Positions 1 through 8,050 of a stretch of DNA of 64,000 nucleotides are shown here, one piece after another; positions within the stretch are counted from its first letter, which is position 1; every line of letters starts with the position of its first letter. The position numbers were made by a program, and so were the translations under genes. Where the stretch lies: assembly GCA_020850945.1 (NCBI GenBank), contig JADZDR010000061.1, positions 62,001 to 126,000 of the forward strand, written 5' to 3'. This stretch comes from Acidimicrobiia bacterium (GTDB taxonomy: Bacteria > Actinomycetota > Acidimicrobiia > UBA2766). The notes below the pieces were generated by a model that had not been told where the DNA came from, searched no databases, and saw only the letters and a list, made by a program, of their open reading frames with translations.

Positions 1-710
1 GCCCCCGCCGCCCAGAGGTCGTCGGGATGCCCCGTCCTGTCGACACCGATGACGAGACGGAACCCGCCCCGCTGGCCGGCCTCGACACCCGAGATCGCGT
101 CCTCGACCACGGCCGCCTCACCCGGCGTGAGCCCCACCGCGCCCGCCGATTCGACGAACATCGCCGGGTCGGGCTTGCCGGGGAGGTCCCGCGCCTCGAG
201 ATCGGTGCCGTCGACAACCGCTTCGAAGAGGTCTGCGATGTCCGCCGCCTGCAGGATCGCCCGGCAGTTCTTGCTCGACGACGCGACCGTCGCGTGCAGG
301 CCGAGGCTGCGCAGGCGTCGCACGAAGGCCACGGTCGTCTCGTAGACGTCGACACCCTCCTCTTCGAGGCGCCGGTTGAACGCGACGTTCTTCTCGTTGC
401 CGAGGCCGCAGATCGTCTCGGTACCCGGGGCGTCGGCCGGGTCACCGCGGGGCAGGGAGATCCCGCGGGACGCGAGGAAACTCGCCACGCCGTCGTAGCG
501 GGGTTTGCCGTCTACGTAGGCCCGGTAGTCGGTGTCGGCGTCGAACGGCGTCCAGGCCGTGGCTGTGCGTTCCGCCCGCCGCGCGAGATACCCGTCGAAG
601 AGGTCCTTCCACGCGGACGCGTGGACGCGGGCCGTGTCGGTGATGACACCGTCGAGGTCGAAGACGAACCCGCGCACGCCTTCGAAGTGGAGCCGGGGCG
701 GGTTCGGCAC
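1..710 (-). CDS. HAD-superfamily hydrolase, beta-phosphoglucomutase-like (partial)
   Basis: About 236 residues are visible; the C-terminus lies outside the window. Reading the minus strand from a GTG at 710 gives an open frame to the window edge. It carries the HAD signatures in order: the nucleophile loop FDLDGVITD (Asp18, Asp20), the motif II region TVASSSKNC, the motif III lysine in GKPDPAMF, and the acidic motif IV VVEDAISGVEAG. The cap-type insertion is that of beta-phosphoglucomutase-like HADs, which act on sugar phosphates in the cytoplasm. The GTG start lies 2 nt after the ppdK stop, so the two are very likely one transcript. Related HADs often sit beside, or are fused to, GH65 disaccharide phosphorylases. 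Such a gene would lie beyond the edge and cannot be seen. The exact substrate is unknown. Confidence 0.88.
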   Translation of the reverse strand, partial: MPNPPRLHFEGVRGFVFDLDGVITDTARVHASAWKDLFDGYLARRAERTATAWTPFDADTDYRAYVDGKPRYDGVASFLASRGISLPRGDPADAPGTETICGLGNEKNVAFNRRLEEEGVDVYETTVAFVRRLRSLGLHATVASSSKNCRAILQAADIADLFEAVVDGTDLEARDLPGKPDPAMFVESAGAVGLTPGEAAVVEDAISGVEAGQRGGFRLVIGVDRTGHPDDLWAAG

Positions 711-712
711 GG

Positions 713-3340
713 TCAGTCCTCGTCCCGGGCGTTCTCACCCTCCTGCATGGCGGCCTGGGCGGCGGCGAGGCGGGCGGCGGGAACCCGGAACGGCGAACAG
801 CTCACGTAGTCGAGACCGACCTGCTCGAAGAACCGGATCGAGGCGGAGTCACCGCCGTGCTCGCCGCAGATGCCGAGGCTGATGTCGGGGCGGGCCTGCC
901 GTCCCTTCTCCACGGCCATCTCGACGAGTTGCCCGACACCGGCCACGTCGATCGTCTCGAACGGGTTGAACGGCAGGATCCCCTGCTCGAGGTAGTCGCC
1001 GAGGAAGTGCGCCTCGGCGTCGTCGCGGCTGAAGGCCCACGTCATCTGGGTGAGGTCGTTCGTCCCGAAGCTGAAGAACTCGGCGTCCACCGCGATCGTG
1101 TCGGCCAGGAGGGCAGCCCGCGGAACCTCGATCATCGTGCCGATCGTCGGGGCGAGGTCCAGACCCGCGGCCGCCATCACCTCGTGCCAGGCCGCCTCTG
1201 CGTCGCGGCGGAGGAACGCGAGCTCGCTGTCGTTCGCGACGAGCGGGATCATGATCTCGGCGTGCGGGTTCCCGCCCGCCGCGACCCTGTCCGCCACGGC
1301 ATCGGCGATCGCCGCCACCTGCATGCGGTAGAGGTCGGGGTGGCCGATCCCGAGGCGACACCCGCGGAAGCCGAGCATCGGGTTCTCCTCGTGCAGGCCA
1401 CGCACGATCGGGAGGTCGGCCGACTCCTCAGCGGTCGCACGGCCCGTGGCCTCACGCACGAGGAGATCCGCGAGCGGCGGCAGGAACTCGTGGAGGGGCG
1501 GGTCGAGGAGCCGGATGGTGACGGGCAGCCCGTCCATCGCCTCGAGGATGTCCACGAAGTCCGTGCGCTGCTGCGCGCGGATCTCGTCGAGACAGGCAGA
1601 GGCCTCGGCCGCGTCGGCCGCCATGATGTAGCGGCGCAGGAGGGGGAGACGCTCGCCGAGGAACATGTGCTCGGTGCGGCACAGGCCCACGCCCGTCGCC
1701 CCGAACTCGCGGGCGCGCCGGCAGTCCTCCCCGAGATCCGCGTTCGCACGCACGCCGAGGCGGGCGCGGGCGTCGGCCCACTCGAGGAGCTCGCCGAACT
1801 GCTCCCCGCCCTCGGGCACGATCACGGGGACCTCACCCAGGCTCACCTCACCCAGAGTGCCGTCGATCGAGATCACGTCACCGTCGTTGACGACGACACC
1901 ACCCACGTGGAAGCTCCTCCCGCCTTCGTCGATCTCGATGTCGGCGCCGCACACGGCGGGGAGACCCATGCTCTTGGCGACGATCGCCGCGTGCGAGAGG
2001 TTCCCGCCCTGGGCCGTGAGGATGCCCTGGGACACCGCCATGCCGTGCAGGTCCTCGGGACTCGTCATCTCCCGCACGAGGATGATCTTCTCCCCCGCCT
2101 TGCCGCGGGTGGCGGCCTCGTCGGTGTCGAAGAGGGCGACACCACTCGCCGCGCCCGGGGACGCGGCGACGCCGTGGGCGATCGCGTCGTGGTCGACGTC
2201 GGGGTCGAAACGCGGATGCAGGAGGAGGTCGAGCTGCTCGGGCGTGACACGCATGAGCGCCTCGTCCTCGCTGATACGGCCCTCGTGCACGAGCTCCTGG
2301 GCGATCCGGACCGCGGCAAGAGCCGTGCGCTTCGCCCGCCGCACCTGGAGGAGATAGAGCGTGCCCTTCTCGATCGTGAACTCGAGGTCGCAGGCATCGC
2401 GCTCGTGCTCGTCGAGGAGAGCCATGGTTTCGACGAGCTGGGCGTGCTGGGCGGGGAAGGCGGCAGCGAACGCCGCTCCGTCCTCTGTCTTGCGGATACC
2501 GGCGACGACATCCTCACCCTGGGCGTTGGGGAGGAAGTCGATGAGAGGCTCGTTCTCGCCCGTGTTCGGGTCCCGCGTGAACGCGACGCCCGTGCCCGAG
2601 TCCGATCCCATGTTGCCGAAGACCATCGTCTGCACGTTCACCGCCGTGCCGAGCTCGTCCGAGATCGAGTTGAGTGAGCGGTACTCGCGGGCGGGCCGCC
2701 CGTTCCAGGAGCGGAAGACCGCCTCGATCGCGACGCGGAGCTGGTCCGCCGGGTCACGCGGGAAGGGCTCCCCCGCCTCCTTCTCGTAGAGGGCGCGGAA
2801 GTCGGCGACGATCGCCTCGAGGGCGGTCACGTCGAGATCGGAGTCGCTCTCGACACCCGCGTCGTCGCGCGCTGTCGCGAGACGCCGTTCGAACCCGCCG
2901 CCGGGGATGTCGCGTGCGGTCGTGGCGAACATCTGGATGAAGCGCCTGTAGGAGTCGAGGGCGAACCTGCGATCCCCGGTCTCCGTGGCGAGGCCCTCGA
3001 CGGTCTCGTCGTTGAGGCCGAGGTCGAGGATGGTGTCCATCATGCCCGGCATCGAGATCGGCGCCCCCGACCGCACCGACACGAGGAGGGGGGCGGCCTG
3101 GTCTCCGAAGCGCCTCCCGAGGCGTTCCTCGAGCAGGTGGGCATGCTCCGTGACCTCGGCCATGAGGTCGGCGGGGAACTCGCCCGTGTGGAAGTAGTGC
3201 TTGCACGCGTCGGTGGTGACGGTGAAGCCCGGCGGCACGGGCAGGCCGAGGCGTGTCATCTCGGCGAGGTTGGCGCCCTTGCCGCCCAGGAGGGCCTTCT
3301 GGTCCCGGTTTCCCTCTTCGAAGTCGTATACCCAGGTCAC
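713..3340 (-). CDS. ppdK: Pyruvate, phosphate dikinase
   Basis: 875 residues, the usual length for PPDK, which interconverts pyruvate, ATP and Pi with PEP, AMP and PPi in the cytoplasm. The N-terminal ATP-grasp region begins with the typical LLGGKGANLAEM block. The central swivelling domain has the phosphohistidine site GGNLSHAAIVAKSMG. The C-terminal PEP/pyruvate barrel ends with LGICGEHGGD and SCSPFRVPAARLAAAQA. A consensus SD (GGAGG) lies just before the ATG at 3340. The HAD gene follows after 2 nt, suggesting cotranscription. No regulatory Ser/Thr kinase gene is seen nearby. The reading frame looks intact. Confidence 0.97.
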   Translation of the reverse strand: MTWVYDFEEGNRDQKALLGGKGANLAEMTRLGLPVPPGFTVTTDACKHYFHTGEFPADLMAEVTEHAHLLEERLGRRFGDQAAPLLVSVRSGAPISMPGMMDTILDLGLNDETVEGLATETGDRRFALDSYRRFIQMFATTARDIPGGGFERRLATARDDAGVESDSDLDVTALEAIVADFRALYEKEAGEPFPRDPADQLRVAIEAVFRSWNGRPAREYRSLNSISDELGTAVNVQTMVFGNMGSDSGTGVAFTRDPNTGENEPLIDFLPNAQGEDVVAGIRKTEDGAAFAAAFPAQHAQLVETMALLDEHERDACDLEFTIEKGTLYLLQVRRAKRTALAAVRIAQELVHEGRISEDEALMRVTPEQLDLLLHPRFDPDVDHDAIAHGVAASPGAASGVALFDTDEAATRGKAGEKIILVREMTSPEDLHGMAVSQGILTAQGGNLSHAAIVAKSMGLPAVCGADIEIDEGGRSFHVGGVVVNDGDVISIDGTLGEVSLGEVPVIVPEGGEQFGELLEWADARARLGVRANADLGEDCRRAREFGATGVGLCRTEHMFLGERLPLLRRYIMAADAAEASACLDEIRAQQRTDFVDILEAMDGLPVTIRLLDPPLHEFLPPLADLLVREATGRATAEESADLPIVRGLHEENPMLGFRGCRLGIGHPDLYRMQVAAIADAVADRVAAGGNPHAEIMIPLVANDSELAFLRRDAEAAWHEVMAAAGLDLAPTIGTMIEVPRAALLADTIAVDAEFFSFGTNDLTQMTWAFSRDDAEAHFLGDYLEQGILPFNPFETIDVAGVGQLVEMAVEKGRQARPDISLGICGEHGGDSASIRFFEQVGLDYVSCSPFRVPAARLAAAQAAMQEGENARDED

Positions 3341-3489
3341 TCCATGCCTCCTGTCGGGCGCTCGCGGGGCGCCGGCCGCTTCTCGCAGCCCCCATGATGG
3401 CGCGAATCGCCGCGGGCCGGGGAGATCCCGGGGTCGCGATCGGTGCCGGGGACTGTGGGGTTCTCACCCCGACTAGCACGCCTCACCGG

Positions 3490-6126
3490 TCACTTATGGG
3501 CCGGCGTGTCGAATGTGCCGGCAGTCCCGTCCGGGACGGTCTCGCCGGTCGACGTCCTGTCCTCGAGTGCCACACCCAGATCGTTCCGGCCCTCGATCCC
3601 GAGCTTGGCATACACGGAACCCAGGTGGTTGTCGACTGTGCGCACGGACAGGCACAGAGCATCGGCTATCTCGGGACTGGTCCGGCCCACCGCCGCCATT
3701 CGGGCGACCTCGAGCTCGCGTGCCGTCAGGTCCCTGGGTCTGACCGCCAGGGCGGGTGTGGCGGCATGGGTGCAGCGGGCGGCGAGCTTCGAGGCGAGAC
3801 GGCGAGCTTCCTGCGCGGCCTTGCGTCGCCCGTCGGCTTCGAGGACCATGCCCGCCTGGCCTGCGGCCTCGGCCGCGTAGAGCTGATATCCCAGTTCCTC
3901 GAACCGCCGGCTCACCCCCATCAGCTCCGAAGGCCACCCCCGGCCGAGTGCCTCGGCATGGTCGGCTGCAGCGACGGCGAAGGCACCCCCATACGTGCTC
4001 TTCAGTTGCAGCAGGGGTTCGATCGAGCCTTCGGCGTATCCGATCCTGACCGCGTCGTGGAGAAGGACGAGTGGCCAGGCGAGGACGGCCTCTTCTTCGA
4101 TGCTCGTGGTCGCACTCGATGTGCACAGGTCGGCGGCGGAGCTCAGCTCCCCGTCTAGAACGAGGCGCCATGCGTGGGCCCGAACCGTGGTGGCGGCGGA
4201 GATCCGTACACCGGGCGCGTCGAGAAGCTCCAGGCATTCCCGGAGGCCTTCCCTGTCACCGGCCATCCCGCACGTGCTTGCGAGACGCGTGAGCGCGAGC
4301 TGTTGGAATCCCATCGGATCGGCCGTCCCTAGGGCACGGCACGCGAAGCGCAACAGCTCTCTCGACTCCCCGAGCAGACCCCGGTACTGCTGAAGTGCAC
4401 CCGCCCCGAGGGCCACTGCGCCGCAGAACATGTTGTGGGCCGCGTTCTGCATCAGCTCGTCCAACGCGGACAGGACGGACGCCGTTGCCTCACGCAGGAA
4501 TCCCCCGTAGATGCCGAAGGAGTAGGCCACATAGAGCCGCCAGAAACCGAGGTCGTCCCTGACCCGTATCGGTTCTGCGTAGATCTGTCCGACCGCCCTC
4601 TCGTGAGCCTCGACGGGACCGGTCATCGACGCGACGACCAGGCACATCGTCTCGGCCCGCCTCCGAACCTCCTCGTAACCCCCGTCCTCACCGAGGATCC
4701 GCCCGCTGATCTGCATGGCCTCGGCCCAGTCCCGTGCATAACCGCACAGCTCGAGCTGGGTAGTGCGGATCCGGGCGCGTGCCTCCGGCGAGTCGAAGTG
4801 CTCGTCGGCACCTCGCAGGAGGTCCATCGCCTGGTCCGTTGCCCCCGAGTCGAAGAGGATCCCGGCACGTCTCGTGAGAATCTCCGCCGAAGTCGACTCG
4901 TCTGGGAGTGTCGCGATGTCGTCGAGCGCTTCCAGCGCTCCCACTGTGTCCCCTCGTGCTGTCTTGACCGATGCCATGAGAAAGCGTGCCTCGACCCCCG
5001 TCCCGACATCGATGAGCCTGCCTGCAAGACGATCGGCGTCGTCGAGGTGGCCCGCCTCGACAGCGGACAGCGCGGCGCGCTCGAGGAGTGAGGTCGCCGG
5101 CTCGACTCTGGCCGCATCGAAGAGCTGCATGAGTACCGCCGGATCGCCGGTCTCCAACATCTCGTCGTGAGCACAGGCCGCTTCGAGGAGTCCTGTCGCG
5201 AGGACGCGCCGTCGCGCCGGCTTCATCTCCCTGCGCACGAGCATGGTCACGAGGGGTGAGGCCAGCGACACCGTATCGGGTCCATCGTGCTCGCGGACCT
5301 CGACAAGCCCGGCCGCTTCCAGCGCAACGAGCGATTCGAGGCCGACGAGAGGCGCGAGGACCTCCCACACCATGCCCCCGCCGAGGGCAATGAGGTCCAA
5401 TCCGTGCCGGTCCGGCTCGGCGAGACCCTCGACACTTCGCAGCACCTCGTCCGCCATCTCCTCGGACGGATTCAGATCGGCGATGCGTCGCCACGCATCT
5501 CGTCCCCGCACCAGGCTCCCCTCCTGCACACCCGTGCTCAGGACGTCGACGGCTATGCCGGGAACGCCGCGTGAGATGCCGTACACGGCCGACAGGACGT
5601 CCATCTCGACAGGCCCGCCGAGAGCCTCCTCCACCAGTGACTGCGTTTCCGGCACGCTGAGCGGCCCCACGCGCAGCGTGCCCATGCGGTGTGATCCGAC
5701 GAAGGAGCGAACGGACTCTTGGATGCCCTGCCTCGATCGGCCACAGACGATCACGAAGGCACTCGTGAGGCGCGCATCCTGCAGGGATGTATCCAACGAA
5801 TCCGCCAGGTGTGTGGTCGCCGGGTCCTCGTCTACCACGATCGTGCACGACCGGCTGCGTTGCGAGCCGCCCTGCGCGATCTCGTCACGCACATCCAGCT
5901 CGGACACCGCTTCCCGGCGGCTGCCTTCACGGCCGGGATGCAGGATCGGGTGTTCCCGCGAACCGACGATTCCGGTGAACTCCCGGACGAGGCGTGACTT
6001 GCCGACTCCCGGCATTCCGAGGACGAAGGTCCCGTCGAAGCGTTTGTCCCTGAAGTACCCGAGGAGGCGGGCCAGCTCTGCTGTTCGCCCCACGAAGAGG
6101 TTTCGGTTGGGGATGCTTCCCGCCAT
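3490..6126 (-). CDS. LAL-type LuxR transcriptional regulator with ATPase domain
   Basis: 878 residues. The N-terminus is a STAND/AAA-type ATPase with P-loop GMPGVGKS (about residues 37-44) and a Walker B-like CTIVVDEDP. A long helical, TPR-like middle follows. The C-terminus (about 810-865) is a LuxR/GerE helix-turn-helix: LTARELEVARMAAVGRTSPE, then LSVRTVDNHL. This is the LAL architecture of large ATP-dependent activators. SD GGGAGG lies 6 nt before the ATG. The gene is divergent from a secreted SGNH hydrolase, and the 204-bp gap holds a tandem direct repeat (6184-6220) that could be its binding site. Target and inducer are inferred only. It looks less GC-biased at third codon positions than its neighbours. 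Confidence 0.9.
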   Translation of the reverse strand: MAGSIPNRNLFVGRTAELARLLGYFRDKRFDGTFVLGMPGVGKSRLVREFTGIVGSREHPILHPGREGSRREAVSELDVRDEIAQGGSQRSRSCTIVVDEDPATTHLADSLDTSLQDARLTSAFVIVCGRSRQGIQESVRSFVGSHRMGTLRVGPLSVPETQSLVEEALGGPVEMDVLSAVYGISRGVPGIAVDVLSTGVQEGSLVRGRDAWRRIADLNPSEEMADEVLRSVEGLAEPDRHGLDLIALGGGMVWEVLAPLVGLESLVALEAAGLVEVREHDGPDTVSLASPLVTMLVRREMKPARRRVLATGLLEAACAHDEMLETGDPAVLMQLFDAARVEPATSLLERAALSAVEAGHLDDADRLAGRLIDVGTGVEARFLMASVKTARGDTVGALEALDDIATLPDESTSAEILTRRAGILFDSGATDQAMDLLRGADEHFDSPEARARIRTTQLELCGYARDWAEAMQISGRILGEDGGYEEVRRRAETMCLVVASMTGPVEAHERAVGQIYAEPIRVRDDLGFWRLYVAYSFGIYGGFLREATASVLSALDELMQNAAHNMFCGAVALGAGALQQYRGLLGESRELLRFACRALGTADPMGFQQLALTRLASTCGMAGDREGLRECLELLDAPGVRISAATTVRAHAWRLVLDGELSSAADLCTSSATTSIEEEAVLAWPLVLLHDAVRIGYAEGSIEPLLQLKSTYGGAFAVAAADHAEALGRGWPSELMGVSRRFEELGYQLYAAEAAGQAGMVLEADGRRKAAQEARRLASKLAARCTHAATPALAVRPRDLTARELEVARMAAVGRTSPEIADALCLSVRTVDNHLGSVYAKLGIEGRNDLGVALEDRTSTGETVPDGTAGTFDTPAHK

Positions 6127-6183
6127 CTCGACCTCCCAGCCAGACCACCCAGGCTACGTCTCCGTGGCACACCACGGCCAATC

Positions 6184-6220
6184 CGTGTCTGAGTAGGTGT
6201 CGGTCCGAGTCTGAGTAGGT
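6184..6220. promoter_or_regulatory. Tandem 15-bp direct repeat, candidate operator
   Basis: Two copies of CGWGTCTGAGTAGGT (14 of 15 identical) lie at 6184-6198 and 6206-6220, exactly 22 bp apart (two helical turns). They sit in the gap between the LAL regulator (start 6126, minus) and the SGNH hydrolase (start 6331, plus). Same-face tandem sites suggest binding by an oligomeric activator, most simply the adjacent LuxR-type protein. The rest of the 6127-6330 gap shows no gene; a possible GTG extension of the hydrolase frame is not favoured. Confidence 0.45.
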
Positions 6221-6330
6221 CCGCTGTGAGATCGAGTACCGATTGCTCTGGTGCCGGTCCGGGTCTCCGAGGAACCTGGAACACGCCAGGACCGCTTGTT
6301 CGGACTGCAGCGGAAAGGGAGACGAGCGAG

Positions 6331-7992
6331 ATGGCTGTGGGACGACACCCGAAGCGGCGCCGCGTGGTGCGCGTCTCGTCCTTCGCCCTGGTTGCCGGCC
6401 TGGTCTTGGGCACGATGGCCGGGGTCGATCCCGCCGAAGGCGCAGCTCCCCCCGACGAGGGGCCTGTCGTCGTCAACCCGTCGGACGACTCGCATGTGCG
6501 CTACTCGAAGTTCCTGAAGTACTGGTACACCTACTACGGCGGCGAAGCCGCCATCCGCGCGGACGGGTGGGTGGATCTCCTCTGGAACCGGAAAGACCGT
6601 GCGGGGTTGATCTTCCCTCTCGGTTCACTGAACCCGACGGTGGACGTGGGCAGGGCCACACTCCGGCTCTACGTGACCGATCCGAGTAGCTCCGGAGGCC
6701 AGGTCTATCCGATCGCAACCCGCTGGAACGAGGAGATGTCGGGAAGGTTCGACAGCTCGCTCGCAGCCATGCTCACTTCGGATTCGATCGCAACGCTCGG
6801 GCCCGTGACCGCGGGTTCGTGGGTGGAGATAGATGTGACGGATGCGGTCCGCGCACACGCGAGCGGTGGCAAGATCGGCTTCGGCATCCTCTCGACGGTC
6901 GCCGACGAGGTCGGGTACGCGTCCAAGGAGCACCCCGGATCACTTGCTCCCGAATTGAGGATCTGGGGTTCCGAGTCCCGTGACCTGTTCGTCATCGGGG
7001 ACTCGTATGCGGCCTTTGCCGCTGGTCGATGCCGCGACCTCCGATCCGATTCGGACACCGAGATCGACTCCATCACAAATCCTCTGACAGGCGAAACCAC
7101 GACATGCAGGCACTGGCGGGTGCTTCCGTCTCGCGGGCTCCTGGGCATCCTGGGCTACTGGCGCTGGAACCTGTATCAGGGTTATGGATCGATGGACCTT
7201 GCCCTTCGAAACGACGACCATGGGTTGGGCCCTGTATCGGTACATCCGTATGCCGTGGCTGGATCGACTGCATACGCGTGGGCGAGCACCAGCAACGCGA
7301 CAGTAGACAGGCTCTGTACGAATGACGGAAGTCCAATCGACATCTCCGGCAATCCGCTTGTGGGTGGGATTGCCATTGCTTCACTTCTCTACTGGTACGA
7401 CTGCCCGGCGCTGCTCGGGCGTGTCTTGCAGCAGATCTCCGACTCGGCGAATCCCATCGTCTGGCTACAGCTCGGGGGCAACGATCTCCATCTCCGCCTG
7501 TCCACGGGGCAGGACTACGACTCCCCCGACGACGGCTCCAACTGGGATTCGTTCTTCTCGGAATACGAAGAGGGTATTCGATCTCTGATCAACAGGATCA
7601 ATGCTGCATCACAGGGTACAGCCACGATAATCCTCCCCAGCTACGCGCCACTCCCGGGTAGATCCGACTGGGAGTCGTGCCATGCAAGCAACCCGGAGGT
7701 CGATCCCGTCCACTGGCTAAACCCTGAGGCTGACTGGTCCACTGCAACCGCCACTGAACAGGCAGCGGCTGTAGCGAAGCTGGACGAGCTTGCCGGAACG
7801 GGAAACCAGACCGAGAGTGTTCCCGGCTTCGCCGGTGTGATCGCCGGAATCGCCGCCGACTACCCGAATGTCGAGTATGTGGACATGCGCCAGTTCAGTG
7901 CCGCTTATCAGCCGCCGGACTGCTTCCATCCCACGATGGAGTCCTTCGACTTCTACGTGAGAGAGGTCCTGCACCGGGTGTTCGATCAGTGA
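6331..7992 (+). CDS. Secreted SGNH/GDSL hydrolase with N-terminal DNRLRE-like domain
   Basis: 553 residues from the ATG at 6331, which directly precedes a classic signal peptide (basic MAVGRHPKRRR, then a hydrophobic stretch ending near PAEGA). About residues 45-215 resemble the DNRLRE beta-sandwich of secreted proteins (ATLRLYVTDPSS, WVEIDVTDAVRAH). Then come SGNH blocks: FVIGDSYAAF (nucleophile Ser), LQLGGNDLHLR (block III Gly/Asn) and a C-terminal DCFHPTMESF (Asp and His). It is probably an extracellular esterase, lipase or carbohydrate deacetylase; the substrate is unknown. The frame could extend upstream to a GTG at 6226, but that adds a non-signal-like tail. The 3' half is visibly AT-richer than surrounding genes, so horizontal transfer is possible. 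Confidence 0.85.
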   Translation: MAVGRHPKRRRVVRVSSFALVAGLVLGTMAGVDPAEGAAPPDEGPVVVNPSDDSHVRYSKFLKYWYTYYGGEAAIRADGWVDLLWNRKDRAGLIFPLGSLNPTVDVGRATLRLYVTDPSSSGGQVYPIATRWNEEMSGRFDSSLAAMLTSDSIATLGPVTAGSWVEIDVTDAVRAHASGGKIGFGILSTVADEVGYASKEHPGSLAPELRIWGSESRDLFVIGDSYAAFAAGRCRDLRSDSDTEIDSITNPLTGETTTCRHWRVLPSRGLLGILGYWRWNLYQGYGSMDLALRNDDHGLGPVSVHPYAVAGSTAYAWASTSNATVDRLCTNDGSPIDISGNPLVGGIAIASLLYWYDCPALLGRVLQQISDSANPIVWLQLGGNDLHLRLSTGQDYDSPDDGSNWDSFFSEYEEGIRSLINRINAASQGTATIILPSYAPLPGRSDWESCHASNPEVDPVHWLNPEADWSTATATEQAAAVAKLDELAGTGNQTESVPGFAGVIAGIAADYPNVEYVDMRQFSAAYQPPDCFHPTMESFDFYVREVLHRVFDQ

Positions 7993-8050
7993 GAAGTCCT
8001 AGGGCGGTCGGCTGCTCCGGGGCACACGTGCCGAGTCACGGGAGGGGATC

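Noticed and set aside
857-2677. Long plus-strand frame of 606 codons opposite ppdK
   Set aside because: It is the antisense shadow of a clearly real PPDK, caused by high GC in third positions.
3457-3470. GGGGT-TCTC-ACCCC hairpin after the LAL gene
   Set aside because: The stem is only 5 bp with no U-run; too weak to call a terminator.
6226-6330. N-terminal extension of the SGNH hydrolase from a GTG
   Set aside because: The signal peptide begins at the ATG at 6331, and the extension has no secretory character.
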